Assembly (NCBI RefSeq): GCF_002204795.1
Contig: NZ_NIXO01000019.1
Location: 36,988-100,987, forward strand
Direction: 5' to 3'
Length of the DNA stretch: 64,000 nt
Source: Pseudomonas sp. K2I15
GTDB lineage: Bacteria; Pseudomonadota; Gammaproteobacteria; Pseudomonadales; Pseudomonadaceae
Below the pieces are notes generated by a model. The model saw only the letters and a program-made list of their open reading frames with translations, did no database searches and was not told the origin of the DNA. A program made the translations under genes and the position numbers. Shown here piece by piece: positions 1 to 8,694 of this stretch; the stretch's first letter is position 1, and every line of letters begins with the position of its first letter.

Positions 1-440
1 AGCTGGACGATTACACCGATATCGCCACGCTGATCGGCATCGAGTTTGATGACAATACAGCGTGGGGGCAGCTGACGATTCTGGAATTGAAGCTGCTGAT
101 TTATCTGGCCTTGCAGCAGTTTGAAGAAGCCAAGGAACTGGTGGAAATGTTCCAGCAGTACAACGACAACACCGTTGAGCGCGGGTTGTTCTACCAGGCC
201 GTGAATGCGGTGCTGGAGATGGAGTTGGATGAAGATTTGGAGCTGGCGGATTACGACGTGAATTTGCGCCGGATGTTTGGTAATGAGCGGATGGATGCGG
301 CGATTGGTTCGGTGAGCGGTAGCGTGCGGTTCTATGGCTTGACGCCGACGAGCATGAAGCTGGAAGGGCAGGACCGGCATCTGCGGTTGATTGACAGCTA
401 CAAGAAGCTGCACGCGGCACGGGCTAATACTGCACGCTAA
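1..440 (+). CDS. ycaO: YcaO-like protein, C-terminal fragment
   Basis: The reading frame is open from the first bases of the window, so only about the last 145 residues are present. They match my recollection of the C-terminal part of the E. coli/Pseudomonas YcaO protein (beta-methylthiolation accessory factor of ribosomal protein S12), which follows the ATP-binding YcaO core: an acidic start (LDDYTDIATLIGIEF), helical repeats rich in Leu, Glu and Gln, then a segment ending in LRLIDSYKKLHAARA. The catalytic core lies outside the window, so function cannot be checked here. A REP hairpin follows the stop by 12 bases and may end the transcript. The family call is fairly firm; the precise role is inferred from homologues. 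Confidence 0.75.
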   Translation, partial: LDDYTDIATLIGIEFDDNTAWGQLTILELKLLIYLALQQFEEAKELVEMFQQYNDNTVERGLFYQAVNAVLEMELDEDLELADYDVNLRRMFGNERMDAAIGSVSGSVRFYGLTPTSMKLEGQDRHLRLIDSYKKLHAARANTAR

Positions 441-452
441 CCCCGCTGTTCC

Positions 453-500
453 TGTGGTGAGGGGGCTTTTGTGGTGAGGGGACAAGCCCCCTCGCCACAG
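453..500. repeat. REP palindrome with duplicated 5' arm
   Basis: The arm TGTGGTGAGGGGGCTT (453-468) can pair with AAGCCCCCTCGCCACA (484-499). Between them lies a second partial copy of the arm starting at 470 (TGTGGTGAGGGGAC), so the 5' arm occurs twice in tandem with a 17-base period. It sits in the gap between two convergent genes, which is the usual place for Pseudomonas REP elements, and could act as a transcription terminator for either. Confidence 0.85.
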
Positions 501-529
501 GTTAATGGTTGTCTGCGCTATCTCTTAGC

Positions 530-1951
530 TTACAAAGTCCAACCCAACCCCAGCGCCTTGTGCAGCGACGCAAAGTCCTTGAGCAACGCCGCATCCCCCG
601 AAATCCTGCTTTCCTGTGCCTGGTACCGCGTACGCTCCGCATCCAGCCAGTCCAGCGTACTCGCCGTGCCCGCACGATAACGCTGGCGCGTCAGGTCCGC
701 CGCACGCACCGCCGACGACTCCACATTGCGCAGCAGCACCACGTTCTGCCGCTGGTTGCCATACCGGGCCAAAGCCACATCCGCGTCACGCAACGCACTC
801 AACACCACACTTTTGTAGTGGGCGAGCGCCTCATCGCGCCCGGCTTGAGCACCTTTGACACTGGCCGCCACCCGGCCAAAATCCAGCGCATTCCAGGTCA
901 GCCGTGGCAGCAGCAGCCAGGTGCCGCTGTCCTTGCGCGCCAGATGCCCGGGATCGGCCGCCGAGAACGACAAATCGCCCATAAGGCTCAACTTGGGAAA
1001 CCAGTCGGCGGTTTTCTCGCCGATCTGCGCGTTGCTCGACGCCAGTTGGCGCTCGGCGACGCGGATATCCGGCCGCGCTTTCAAGATCGCCGCCGGGTCG
1101 GCAAACGGCACCTGGCTCGGGATAGCGGGCAGGGCACGCGGAGTAGTGAGGCTCGCATCCAGCTCGCCCGGCTCCAGGCCGCACAGTAAGTTCAGTTGAT
1201 CCACCGCTTCGACGATTGACGCTTGCAGGGGCAAACGCTGGGCCCGGGTGTTTTCTGCCTGGGTCAGCACCTGTTCGAGTTGCAACTGCGAGGCCACGCC
1301 ACGGCTGCGCCGCTGCTGGGTCAGGTCCAGCGCCTGCTCCTCGATGTCGACACTGGCATCCACCAGCGCGAGTCGCGCCTGCTGGTCGCGCAGGTCGGCA
1401 TAGGTCTGCACCACCTCGGCAGCCAGTTGCACCTGGGCATCGGCCAACTGCGCTTGTGACGCATCGTTTTGCGCCTGTGCGGCCTCGATCGCACGGCGGG
1501 TGCCGCCAAACACGTCGGCTTCCCAACTGGCATCAAAGCCTGCGAGGTAAAGGCTCAACGGCCCGCGACCGCCACCACTGCTGCCACCCAACGCCGAGGT
1601 GTCGGGGGAGCGCAATTTAACCATCGCGGCATCGCCGGTGATTTTTGGCAGGGCATCGGCGTTGGCGCCACTCAGGCTGGCGCGCGACTGCTTGAGGCGC
1701 GCCAGGGCGGTCGCCATGTCCGGGCTGTTTTGCAGCGCCTGGGCGACCAGTTGGTTGAGCTGCGGGTCGCCCAGGGTTTGCCACCACTGAGCGACAGCTG
1801 GCGTGCGTGGCAGACCCGTGTCGGCGTGGGGCAAGCGCCCGGCCGCCAATGTTTTTGGCGCAGCATCCGGCGCGCCCTGGTAGTCCGGCCCCACGGTACA
1901 CGCCGCCAGCAGGGCGACGGTGAAGAGCAGGGGAAGTGAGCGATAAATCAT
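530..1951 (-). CDS. outer-membrane efflux lipoprotein (NodT/OprM family)
   Basis: This is the outer-membrane channel of a tripartite efflux pump (473 residues). The start at 1951 gives a short lipoprotein signal with lipobox LLAAC and lipidated Cys18; a longer open frame upstream would spoil the signal. The body has the two OEP repeats rich in Ala, Gln and Leu that form the periplasmic alpha-barrel, with the typical ARPDIRVAERQLASSNAQIG segment. Its ATG overlaps the stop of the upstream permease gene (ATGA), so the two are translationally coupled. It is the last gene of a membrane-fusion/permease/outer-membrane operon, which suggests a dedicated TolC-like partner for an EmrAB-type pump. Confidence 0.93.
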   Translation of the reverse strand: MIYRSLPLLFTVALLAACTVGPDYQGAPDAAPKTLAAGRLPHADTGLPRTPAVAQWWQTLGDPQLNQLVAQALQNSPDMATALARLKQSRASLSGANADALPKITGDAAMVKLRSPDTSALGGSSGGGRGPLSLYLAGFDASWEADVFGGTRRAIEAAQAQNDASQAQLADAQVQLAAEVVQTYADLRDQQARLALVDASVDIEEQALDLTQQRRSRGVASQLQLEQVLTQAENTRAQRLPLQASIVEAVDQLNLLCGLEPGELDASLTTPRALPAIPSQVPFADPAAILKARPDIRVAERQLASSNAQIGEKTADWFPKLSLMGDLSFSAADPGHLARKDSGTWLLLPRLTWNALDFGRVAASVKGAQAGRDEALAHYKSVVLSALRDADVALARYGNQRQNVVLLRNVESSAVRAADLTRQRYRAGTASTLDWLDAERTRYQAQESRISGDAALLKDFASLHKALGLGWTL

Positions 1952-3528
1952 GTTCGTTGGCCTGCCTGCGCCGCGCGCTTTTTCAGGATGAAGATCAGGG
2001 GAAGGCACGCCAGCATGGCCAGTCCCAGCACGTAGAACGCGTCGTTGTAGGCCATCACTGCCGCTTGCTGGGCGATGTCGTTAGCCAAGTGGCTGAGGGC
2101 CTGCAGCGACGCCGTAGAGGGGTCACCGGTTTGCGCCAGGTAGCTGGCGGTGTTGCTCGCCATTTGATCCTGGGTCAACTGACTGTTGGCCTGGATGCCT
2201 TCGCGCAGCATGTCGTCATGAAAGTGGCTGCGCCGATCCATCAACACGCCCAGCAACGCCAGCCCCAACGTGCCGCCGAGGTTGCGCGACATGTTGTAGA
2301 GCCCGGCCGCATCGCCGGCATCGCGGGTTTCCACCGAGCGCATGGACAGTTGGCTGAGGGGCATCATCACCAGGATTTGCCCAAAGCCCCGCAGAATCTG
2401 CGACCAATAAAAATCATGGCCGACACTCTGGGCCGTGAGTTGGGTGTCGAGAAAACAGCTGGCCCAGTACATCAACAGGCCTACGCCGACCATCATCCTG
2501 AGGTCCAGGCGGCCCAACATTCTCGGCAGGATCGGCATCAGCAGAAACGCTGGAATGCCCGACAGCAGCATGATCGAACCCGACTGTTGTGCGTTGTAGC
2601 CCGACAAGATGCCAAGGAACTGTGGCACCAGATAAGCCGTGCCATACAGCCCGGCGCCGACGGCGGTGGCGATCAGCAGCACGCTGCCAAAGCTGCGGTT
2701 GAGCACCAGTTGCAGGCGCAATATCGGCGTACTCGACCGCACCTGCCCGACGGCAATCAGGAAGAACCCGACCACCATCGCAATGCTCAGCCAGATGATC
2801 AGCAACGAATCGAGCCAGTGTTCGCGCTGGCCTTCCTCCAGCACCACGGTGAGCGAACTCAAGCCCATGGCCAGGCCGAGGATGCCCAGCCAGTCGGCCT
2901 TGATGAACTGTTGAAGGTTCATGCGCTCGCTCGGCAGGCCGGTGATCAACAGGGTGATCAAGGTAATGCTGACGGGCAGGTTAATGAAGAAGCACCAGCG
3001 CCAGTTAATGTTTTCCGTGAGCCAGCCACCTATCACCGGGCCCAATAGCGGGCCGAGAATCACCGTCATGCCGAACATCGTGGTGCCGATTGCCAACTGA
3101 TGGGCGGGTAGCCGGGTGCGCACGATGGTCTGGGCGGTCGGGATCATCGCGCCGCCGGCAAAGCCCTGGCCGATGCGCCCGGCGATCATCGCGCCGAGGC
3201 TCGATGACAGCCCGCAGAACATCGAGAAAAACGTGAACATCAAGGCGGTGCCGATCAGGAACCGGCGCAGGCCAAACACCCGGGTCAGCCAGGCGGCGAG
3301 GGGAATCATGACGATTTCCGACATCAGGTAACCGGTGGCAATCCATGTGCCTTCAGTACCGGTCGCGCCGATCTGACCCTGGATTTGCGGGAGCGCCGAG
3401 TTGGTGATCGAGATATCCAGGGTCGCCAGCAGCGCGCCCAGCGAGCCGGCGGCGACCGCGATCCAGTCCGTCAGCGAGGCGTTGCGCGGTTTGTCCGCGG
3501 GCACCTCGGCCAATATCGCTTCAGCCAT
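1948..3528 (-). CDS. DHA2-family MFS drug:H+ antiporter (EmrB/QacA type)
   Basis: A 526-residue inner-membrane protein with the 14-helix layout of the EmrB/QacA (DHA2) family. Visible family motifs are a motif-A-like loop near residues 115-130 (GRIGQGFAGGAMIPTAQTI) and the antiporter motif C (GPLLGPVIGGWL). The N terminus has a short cytoplasmic tail before the first helix (WIAVAAGSLGALLATLDIS), where the Asp is typical of the family. The start overlaps the end of the membrane-fusion gene by 8 bases and the stop overlaps the lipoprotein start, a compact three-gene operon. Substrate cannot be told from sequence; EmrB relatives export hydrophobic drugs, uncouplers or fatty acids. Confidence 0.94.
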   Translation of the reverse strand: MAEAILAEVPADKPRNASLTDWIAVAAGSLGALLATLDISITNSALPQIQGQIGATGTEGTWIATGYLMSEIVMIPLAAWLTRVFGLRRFLIGTALMFTFFSMFCGLSSSLGAMIAGRIGQGFAGGAMIPTAQTIVRTRLPAHQLAIGTTMFGMTVILGPLLGPVIGGWLTENINWRWCFFINLPVSITLITLLITGLPSERMNLQQFIKADWLGILGLAMGLSSLTVVLEEGQREHWLDSLLIIWLSIAMVVGFFLIAVGQVRSSTPILRLQLVLNRSFGSVLLIATAVGAGLYGTAYLVPQFLGILSGYNAQQSGSIMLLSGIPAFLLMPILPRMLGRLDLRMMVGVGLLMYWASCFLDTQLTAQSVGHDFYWSQILRGFGQILVMMPLSQLSMRSVETRDAGDAAGLYNMSRNLGGTLGLALLGVLMDRRSHFHDDMLREGIQANSQLTQDQMASNTASYLAQTGDPSTASLQALSHLANDIAQQAAVMAYNDAFYVLGLAMLACLPLIFILKKRAAQAGQRT

Positions 3529-4630
3529 GGTTGGCGTCTGCCTTGTGGGTGCGGGTGTCGACTTCCACGGTCGCGGACAAACCGGGCATCAGCGCCTGGC
3601 GAACGTCATCCGGTACGTCCAGGGAAATCCGCACGGGAACCCGCTGCACGATCTTGGTGAAGTTGCCGGTGGCGTTCGACGGCGGCAGCAACGCGAACTG
3701 CGCGCCGGTGCCGGGCGACAGGCTGTCGATATGGCCCTGGAGGTCATGGCCCGGCAGCGCGTCGACGTGCACGGTGACGGTTTGCCCGGCGTGCATGTCG
3801 CCGATCTGGGTTTCCTTGTAGTTGGCGGTCAGGTAGATCGCGCTCACCGGCACCACGGTCAGCAGGCGTGTGCCCGGCTGCACGTATTGCCCGACACGCA
3901 CACCTCGGTCGGCCACGCGGCCGTCGAGTGGGCTGCGAATCACCGCGTCGTCTACGTCCAACTGGCTCTGGGCATCGCTGGCCTTGGCCACGCCGAGTTG
4001 CGCCTGTGCCTGCTTGAGCTGGGCTTCAAGGGTGCCGTAGCGGGTTTGGCTGGAACGCAGTGCGGCCTGCTTGGCGGCTACGGTGCTGCGGGCTTGGGCC
4101 AGTTGGTTGTTGAGCTGGGCCAGGCGTTCTTCCGGCTCTGCACCGGAACGCGCCAGTGGCGCATAACGCGCGACTTCGGTTTGTGCGTGTTGGGCGTCGG
4201 CTTGCGCGCCTTGCAGTTGGGCGCGCGCTTCGGCGATGGTCGAGTCCTGCTGCACCAGGTCGGCCTGGGCTTTGGCAAAATCGGCTTCGCGGGCCGCAAT
4301 CGTCGCCGAGGCTTCGTCACTCACGGCCTGGTATTTGCGTGCGTCCAGGCGTACCAGCACGTCGCCGCGCTTGACGTTCTGGTTATCGGCCACCAGAACT
4401 TCGGCGACGTAGCCGCTGATTTTCGGCGCCACGCTGATGCTGTCGGCTTGCAGATAGGCGTCATCGGTGGTCTCGATAAAGCGCCCGGTGATCCACCACC
4501 AGGCGCCCCACGCCAGCCCGGCCAACAGTGCAACGCCGGCGAGTGTCAGCAGAATCCGCCGGGCTTTGCCGCGTTGGCCGTTGACGGTGGTTTCAGGAAT
4601 GACCTGAGAAGAGGGAGGTGCCGCGGACAT
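3521..4630 (-). CDS. HlyD/EmrA-family membrane-fusion protein
   Basis: Periplasmic adaptor of the pump (369 residues). It has a short cytoplasmic N terminus, one membrane helix at about residues 25-45 (ending GAWWWITGRF), the biotinyl-lipoyl half-motif around DDAYLQADSISVAPKISG, a long Ala/Gln-rich coiled-coil hairpin, and the returning barrel segment VIRSPLDGRVADRGVRVGQYV. The ATG at 4630 is chosen because GGAG lies seven bases ahead of it; a TTG immediately upstream is less likely. It is the first gene of the operon and diverges from a TetR regulator, so repression by that regulator is the simplest model. Confidence 0.93.
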   Translation of the reverse strand: MSAAPPSSQVIPETTVNGQRGKARRILLTLAGVALLAGLAWGAWWWITGRFIETTDDAYLQADSISVAPKISGYVAEVLVADNQNVKRGDVLVRLDARKYQAVSDEASATIAAREADFAKAQADLVQQDSTIAEARAQLQGAQADAQHAQTEVARYAPLARSGAEPEERLAQLNNQLAQARSTVAAKQAALRSSQTRYGTLEAQLKQAQAQLGVAKASDAQSQLDVDDAVIRSPLDGRVADRGVRVGQYVQPGTRLLTVVPVSAIYLTANYKETQIGDMHAGQTVTVHVDALPGHDLQGHIDSLSPGTGAQFALLPPSNATGNFTKIVQRVPVRISLDVPDDVRQALMPGLSATVEVDTRTHKADANHG

Positions 4631-4646
4631 CAAGTCACTCCAGTTT

Positions 4647-4699
4647 TATATCAGTTGGAATAAATTCGTTTTTTCGCGAAAATTTGTCAACTGGTATAT
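4647..4699. promoter_or_regulatory. operator candidate between efflux operon and tetR
   Basis: The 98-base divergent gap holds an inverted repeat TATATCAGTTG (4647-4657) / CAACTGGTATAT (4688-4699) and, midway, the perfect 12-base palindrome TTTTCGCGAAAA (4671-4682). Both are suited to dimeric TetR binding, and their placement would cover promoters in both directions. The repeats are read directly; the binding role is inferred. Confidence 0.55.
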
Positions 4700-4728
4700 T
4701 TTGGTGACGTCTAGAAATGGAGTTGCAC

Positions 4729-5433
4729 ATGGCACGACATAAACCGGCCGCCGAAGGGGGTTATCAGCGGGGTGAAGAAACCCGCGCACGTATTGTCGAG
4801 GCTGCCGTAGAGGTATTTGGCGAGCGCGGCTACGACGGCGCGTCCACGCGCGACATCGCCAACGCTGCCGGGGTCAATGCACCGGCGATCCAGTACTACT
4901 TCGATGGCAAGGAAGGCGTATACCTGGCGTGCGTCGAGCACTTGATCACGCTGCTATGGCGAAAAATGTCCGAGCCTGTTGAGGCGGCGGAAGGCGCGCT
5001 GGCCGATCCAGACGTGAGCGATCAGGCGCTGATCGAAGTCTCGCTGGGCATTCTCGGCGCCGTGGTCTCGACGATTCAGGACAGCCCTCAAACCACGGCG
5101 TGGCGTGCGTTTCTTGACCGTCATCAAGCCGGGCTCTGCCCTGAAAGCGCGACCATGGCGTTCGAGGAACGCTTCAAGGCGCGCATCGCCAACGTGATCC
5201 GCCTGCTGATCGCGCGCGTTTCCGGCCTTGCCGTTGACGACGAACGCACGGTGATCCACTCGATGGCGCTGTTCACCCAGGGCCTGGCGTTTCGGGTGCA
5301 GAAACCCAAGCTGCTCTCTGCCTTGAACTGGACCGAAGTGAACCAGAAGGAAATGGAACTGGTGCGGGATGTGGTGCTGATGCAGGCGCGGTTTACCCTC
5401 GAAGGGCTGGTGCGGCACCGGGACCGGCGCTGA
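4729..5433 (+). CDS. TetR-family regulator (CecR/DUF1956-like C-terminal domain)
   Basis: A 234-residue repressor. The helix-turn-helix is near residues 17-62: ARIVEAAVEVFGERGYDGAS, then TRDIANAAGVNAPAIQYYFDGKEGVY. The C-terminal ligand domain resembles the CecR/YbiH type (E. coli YbiH controls a multidrug ABC system). The second ATG is taken as start because GGAG lies six bases before it. It diverges from the efflux operon with shared palindromes between, so it probably represses that pump and itself and responds to a pump substrate. It runs tail to tail with the LysE gene with two bases between. Confidence 0.9.
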   Translation: MARHKPAAEGGYQRGEETRARIVEAAVEVFGERGYDGASTRDIANAAGVNAPAIQYYFDGKEGVYLACVEHLITLLWRKMSEPVEAAEGALADPDVSDQALIEVSLGILGAVVSTIQDSPQTTAWRAFLDRHQAGLCPESATMAFEERFKARIANVIRLLIARVSGLAVDDERTVIHSMALFTQGLAFRVQKPKLLSALNWTEVNQKEMELVRDVVLMQARFTLEGLVRHRDRR

Positions 5434-5435
5434 CC

Positions 5436-6056
5436 TCAGCGCTTGCTGAAGGCCAGCCGCGCGGCAAACAGCACGAAGATCATGCCGGTGGTGCGGTCCA
5501 TCCACTTGATCACCTTTTCACGCCGCAGCACACCGGCCAGTGGCTGCGTGGCGCCGATCAGTATCAGTGACCAGATCAGGCTGATCACCACATGGATACT
5601 CACCAGCCCGAATGTCCAACCCACCAGGGAATGCCCCTGGGGAATGAACTGCGGCAGAAAAGACACGTAGAAAATCCCGATCTTGGGGTTGAGGACGTTG
5701 CCCATCATGCCCTTCAAGAACCAGTTTGCGCCGGGTTTTCCGTTGGCTTTGACGGGAGCAAGTGAACTGCGCGGGCGCAACAACATGTTCAGGCCCAGCC
5801 ATGCCAGGTAAGCGGCGCCGCAGTACTTCAAAACGTTGAAGGCCACCTCTGAAACCGCGATCAGCGCGCCCAGCCCAAAGGCGACCGCTGCGCCCCATAA
5901 GAGACAGCCGGCGTTGATGCCCAGTGTGGCGCGCAACGCCTGTTGTTTGCCCTCGACCGTTGCGGTTCTGAGCACCAGAGCAGTGTCCAGCCCGGGGGTG
6001 AGCGTCAGCAGCGTGGCGGCGAAGGTGAAGGCCAGCAGGTTATCGGCGATGGACAT
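5436..6056 (-). CDS. LysE/RhtB-family amino-acid exporter
   Basis: A 206-residue membrane protein of normal family length with about six hydrophobic segments. The N terminus FTFAATLLTLTPGLDTALVL carries the LysE signature TPG(P)xx, and GMMGNVLNPKIGIFYVSFLPQFI is the second conserved block with the NPK motif. Such proteins export amino acids such as homoserine, threonine, leucine or lysine; which one cannot be read. The C terminus is very basic (ARLAFSKR). It stands alone between tetR (convergent) and an unrelated gene upstream. Confidence 0.92.
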   Translation of the reverse strand: MSIADNLLAFTFAATLLTLTPGLDTALVLRTATVEGKQQALRATLGINAGCLLWGAAVAFGLGALIAVSEVAFNVLKYCGAAYLAWLGLNMLLRPRSSLAPVKANGKPGANWFLKGMMGNVLNPKIGIFYVSFLPQFIPQGHSLVGWTFGLVSIHVVISLIWSLILIGATQPLAGVLRREKVIKWMDRTTGMIFVLFAARLAFSKR

Positions 6057-6072
6057 GGGTATTTACCTTAAA

Positions 6073-6654
6073 TCAGAAACTATCGAGGCTGGCGTTGATA
6101 CCGGCTACACGCGCCAGCTCGATGATTGCCTCGACCTGTTCAGCATCGATGATAAATCCCTGGAAATCGTCATCTCCAGAGTCCAGGTGAACGTAACGCT
6201 TACCGAATCGAGCCAGCCATTGGTCGAAACGGCCCAGCACCTCGGGCATTGTTGAAGTGCCGTCATGCACGTAAACGTAAGGTTCTTGCACGCCGCTGGC
6301 GCTTGCCAGGTAGGGCGCCAGGTATTCAAAGCCGTCATACCCTCGCCAATCAACGGCCAGCAGCGCCAGATAGTCGAGTTTCTGTCCCCGGGTGTCGTCA
6401 AGCAAACCCTCTGACAGCGCGGTGGCGGCGTGTTGCTCCATGGCGAACTTGCGCAGCACTCGCCTGACCAGCCTGGCACTTTCATGCTCTGGCGCGTGAG
6501 CCAGCAGCGTTTGGGTCAGCGATTTGAGTGCGTGCCTCTGTTCCGGGGATTCGTCAGAGCGCATCTCCCGCATGATTGCTGCGTGGCTGGCGTTGGTTTC
6601 TTCGGGAGGCGGCATGGTAAAGCGCCCGCCAAACAGACGATCCCAAATGCCCAT
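6073..6654 (-). CDS. hypothetical protein, possibly DUF6630-like
   Basis: A 193-residue soluble protein with no signal peptide or membrane helix. The N-terminal half is helical and charged; the C-terminal half has LLAVDWRGYDGFEYLAPYLA and FGKRYVHLDSGDDDFQGFIID, which recall the acidic/aromatic pattern I associate with DUF6630, although I am not certain of that link. Codon use is less biased than its neighbours. It is 16 bases upstream of the LysE start on the same strand, so the two may be co-transcribed. No function is proposed. Confidence 0.7.
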   Translation of the reverse strand: MGIWDRLFGGRFTMPPPEETNASHAAIMREMRSDESPEQRHALKSLTQTLLAHAPEHESARLVRRVLRKFAMEQHAATALSEGLLDDTRGQKLDYLALLAVDWRGYDGFEYLAPYLASASGVQEPYVYVHDGTSTMPEVLGRFDQWLARFGKRYVHLDSGDDDFQGFIIDAEQVEAIIELARVAGINASLDSF

Positions 6655-6779
6655 GTTGCCCTCCCTGGATACGTTGCGTTCATCGTGTGTGGGGCAGGTT
6701 ACTGTGACGGGTACGGAGCTGTCGATACTGTGGCCAGCTGTGCAAGAATATGGCGCTTAGCCACTTAGGGAACTCAAGG

Positions 6780-7814
6780 ATGAAAACGCTGTGTGCTGCT
6801 CTGTTGTTGATGGTTGTTTGCGGCCTGGCCCAGGCCAACGTGCGGATTGGATTCCAGGAAATAGTGATTCCCGACGCGGAACACGGCAGGCCGTTGCAGG
6901 TGGCGGTGTGGTACCCGACCAACGCTGCCGGCACGCCAGAACTGATAGCAGACAATCCGGTTTTTGTCGGCGCGCCAGCCTTGAAGGACGCTGCGCCTGC
7001 TGCCGGTGAGCATCCGCTGGTGGTGATCTCCCACGGTATCTTCGGCAACTGGATCAATCAGTCCTGGCTCGCCAGTGCGTTGGCCCAACAGGGTTATATC
7101 GTCGCCTCACCCAACCACCCCGGCACCACCAGCAAGGACCGGACCCAGCCTGCCGCCTCCGAGCTATGGAACCGTCCGCTCGATATCCACCGGGTGATTG
7201 ATGCCATGATCGCCCAGCCCAAACGCTTTGGCGCGGTGGCCAGCCACAAGATCGCCGTAGTGGGGCACTCGCTCGGTGGCTGGACGGCACTGGAAGTCGG
7301 CGGCGCCCGCTTTGACCCGCAGCGCTTTACCGACGACTGCAAGGCGCATGCGGCAATTGCCCCTTGCAAGGCCTACGAACAACTCGAGGTTGGCCGTACC
7401 GAGCAAGCGAAGCAGCGCTTGGCCGAGGACTTGAGCGACAAGCGCGTGGGCGCCATTGTTTCCCTGGACCTGGGCTTCGCCCGCGGCTTCAGCGATGAAA
7501 GTCTGGCGGCGCTGCACCGGCCCACGCTGGTGATTGCTGCGGGTACACCGTCCCCGGAATTGCCTGCAGCACTGGAATCTGCCGACTTAGCCAAACGCCT
7601 GCCGCAGAAGACTTCGCGCTACGTGGAAATCAGCGACGCCACGCACTTCAGCTTTTTGCCCATCTGCAAGCCGGGCGCGGTGGAGCGTATTGAACAGAGC
7701 GACCCCGGTGAAGGCTTCATCTGCCTTGATGCCAAGGGTGCCCGTCCCAAGCCGCAGATTCAGCAGCAGATACTCAGCTTGATCAGTGAGTTTTTGCAGC
7801 AGTCCCTGCGCTAG
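6780..7814 (+). CDS. secreted alpha/beta hydrolase (dienelactone/PAF-acetylhydrolase-like)
   Basis: A 344-residue predicted periplasmic hydrolase. Residues 1-19 form a Sec signal (MKTLCAALLLMVVCGLAQA, cleaved before NVRIG). The fold shows the oxyanion region VVISHGIFGN, the nucleophile elbow VGHSLGGW with Ser164, and a late catalytic His in SDATHFSF (about residue 287). The layout and PNHPGTTSKDRT segment match predicted dienelactone hydrolases and bacterial isoform-II platelet-activating-factor acetylhydrolases. The start at 6780 is preferred over an upstream ATG because it yields a clean signal peptide. The substrate is unknown. Confidence 0.88.
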   Translation: MKTLCAALLLMVVCGLAQANVRIGFQEIVIPDAEHGRPLQVAVWYPTNAAGTPELIADNPVFVGAPALKDAAPAAGEHPLVVISHGIFGNWINQSWLASALAQQGYIVASPNHPGTTSKDRTQPAASELWNRPLDIHRVIDAMIAQPKRFGAVASHKIAVVGHSLGGWTALEVGGARFDPQRFTDDCKAHAAIAPCKAYEQLEVGRTEQAKQRLAEDLSDKRVGAIVSLDLGFARGFSDESLAALHRPTLVIAAGTPSPELPAALESADLAKRLPQKTSRYVEISDATHFSFLPICKPGAVERIEQSDPGEGFICLDAKGARPKPQIQQQILSLISEFLQQSLR

Positions 7815-7860
7815 CCGTCAGATGTTCTTGGACCTGCGCATTCTGAAATCGCCGAACAAC

Positions 7861-8044
7861 CTGTGGCGAGGGGGCTTGTCCCCCGTTGGGCTGCGCAGCG
7901 GCCCCAGCAATCCGTCAGACGCCACTGCTCTGGCAGAAAACCACTAACCCCGTGGCGAGGGAGCTTGCTCCCGCTGGGGTGCGAAGCGCCCCCAAAAAAC
8001 AGGACTGCTACGCAGCCCAACGGGGGACAAGCCCCCTCACCACA
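7861..8044. repeat. cluster of three REP palindromes
   Basis: REP copies lie at about 7861-7905 and 7951-7995 in direct orientation, and an inverted copy at about 8007-8044. Each consists of a (T)GTGGCGAGGGnGCTTGnCCCC arm followed by a hairpin containing GCTGCGCAGC or GTGCGAAGCGC. The outer two form an inverted REP pair. The cluster fills the gap between two convergent genes. Confidence 0.9.
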
Positions 8045-8075
8045 ATAGTTTTGCGTTGCTAGCTTACCGAGTCGC

Positions 8076-8576
8076 TCACGGCTTCAACCTGCCCGGAATC
8101 GCCACCCGACTCGTCGCCTTCACCTCCCTCAACGCCAAACTCGACTGAATCGACGCAATCCCCAACTGCCGCCGCAACACGCTCTCCACAAAATCGCTGT
8201 ACGCGTCCAGATCCTCCGCCAGCACCTGCAGCAAATAATCCGCATCCCCGGTGATCTTGTGGCACGACTGCACCTGGGGCAGTTCCTTGATCACCGCCTC
8301 AAAATCCTCCGGCGTATGGTCGGAGTGCACCGCAAACCGCACATGCACAAACGCCATGATTTCCAGCCCCAGCATCTTGCGATCAAGGTTGGCCTGGTAG
8401 TCCTTGATCACGCCTTCTTCCTCCAACCGCTTACGCCGGCGCCAGCACGGCGTGAGGCTCAGGGACAGGCGCTCGCTGAGTTCGGCGTTGGAAATACTGG
8501 CGTCTGCCTGCAACAACGCGAGGATGGCGAGATCGGTGTCGTCAAGTGCGACCTGTTTGGTTTTATTTTTCTTCAT
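8076..8576 (-). CDS. Lrp/AsnC-family transcriptional regulator
   Basis: A 166-residue regulator of normal length. The winged helix-turn-helix spans about residues 10-60 (DDTDLAILALLQADASISNA, then SERLSLSLTPCWRRRKRLEE), and the RAM ligand domain follows (CHKITGDADYLLQVLAEDLD). It has a Lys-rich N-terminal tail (MKKNKTKQ). It diverges from the acetylpolyamine amidohydrolase gene with a gap of 118 bases, so it most likely controls that gene and perhaps the APC permease. The effector is probably an amino acid or polyamine breakdown product; this is inference. Confidence 0.93.
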   Translation of the reverse strand: MKKNKTKQVALDDTDLAILALLQADASISNAELSERLSLSLTPCWRRRKRLEEEGVIKDYQANLDRKMLGLEIMAFVHVRFAVHSDHTPEDFEAVIKELPQVQSCHKITGDADYLLQVLAEDLDAYSDFVESVLRRQLGIASIQSSLALREVKATSRVAIPGRLKP

Positions 8577-8694
8577 GGCGGCTCTTTGGGGTAAAAGTGC
8601 CCGATTACGCTAGCATCGGCGCACGTAAAAGCAAAGAAATCCCACCGAGGCCAGAACAAAATAATCACCTGTCTTTCACGGGTGGATGTCTTTC

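Noticed and set aside
471..680. Small plus-strand frames opposite the outer-membrane lipoprotein gene and inside the REP
   Set aside because: They begin in the REP arm and have no ribosome site or conserved content.
1936..3048. Plus-strand frame opposite the DHA2 transporter
   Set aside because: The translation is dominated by Gln, His and Arg and mirrors codon bias of the real minus-strand gene; no ribosome site.
7861..8044. REP cluster as an insertion sequence or CRISPR array
   Set aside because: The units are inverted and direct imperfect palindromes without regular spacers, transposase or cas genes; they match Pseudomonas REP structure.
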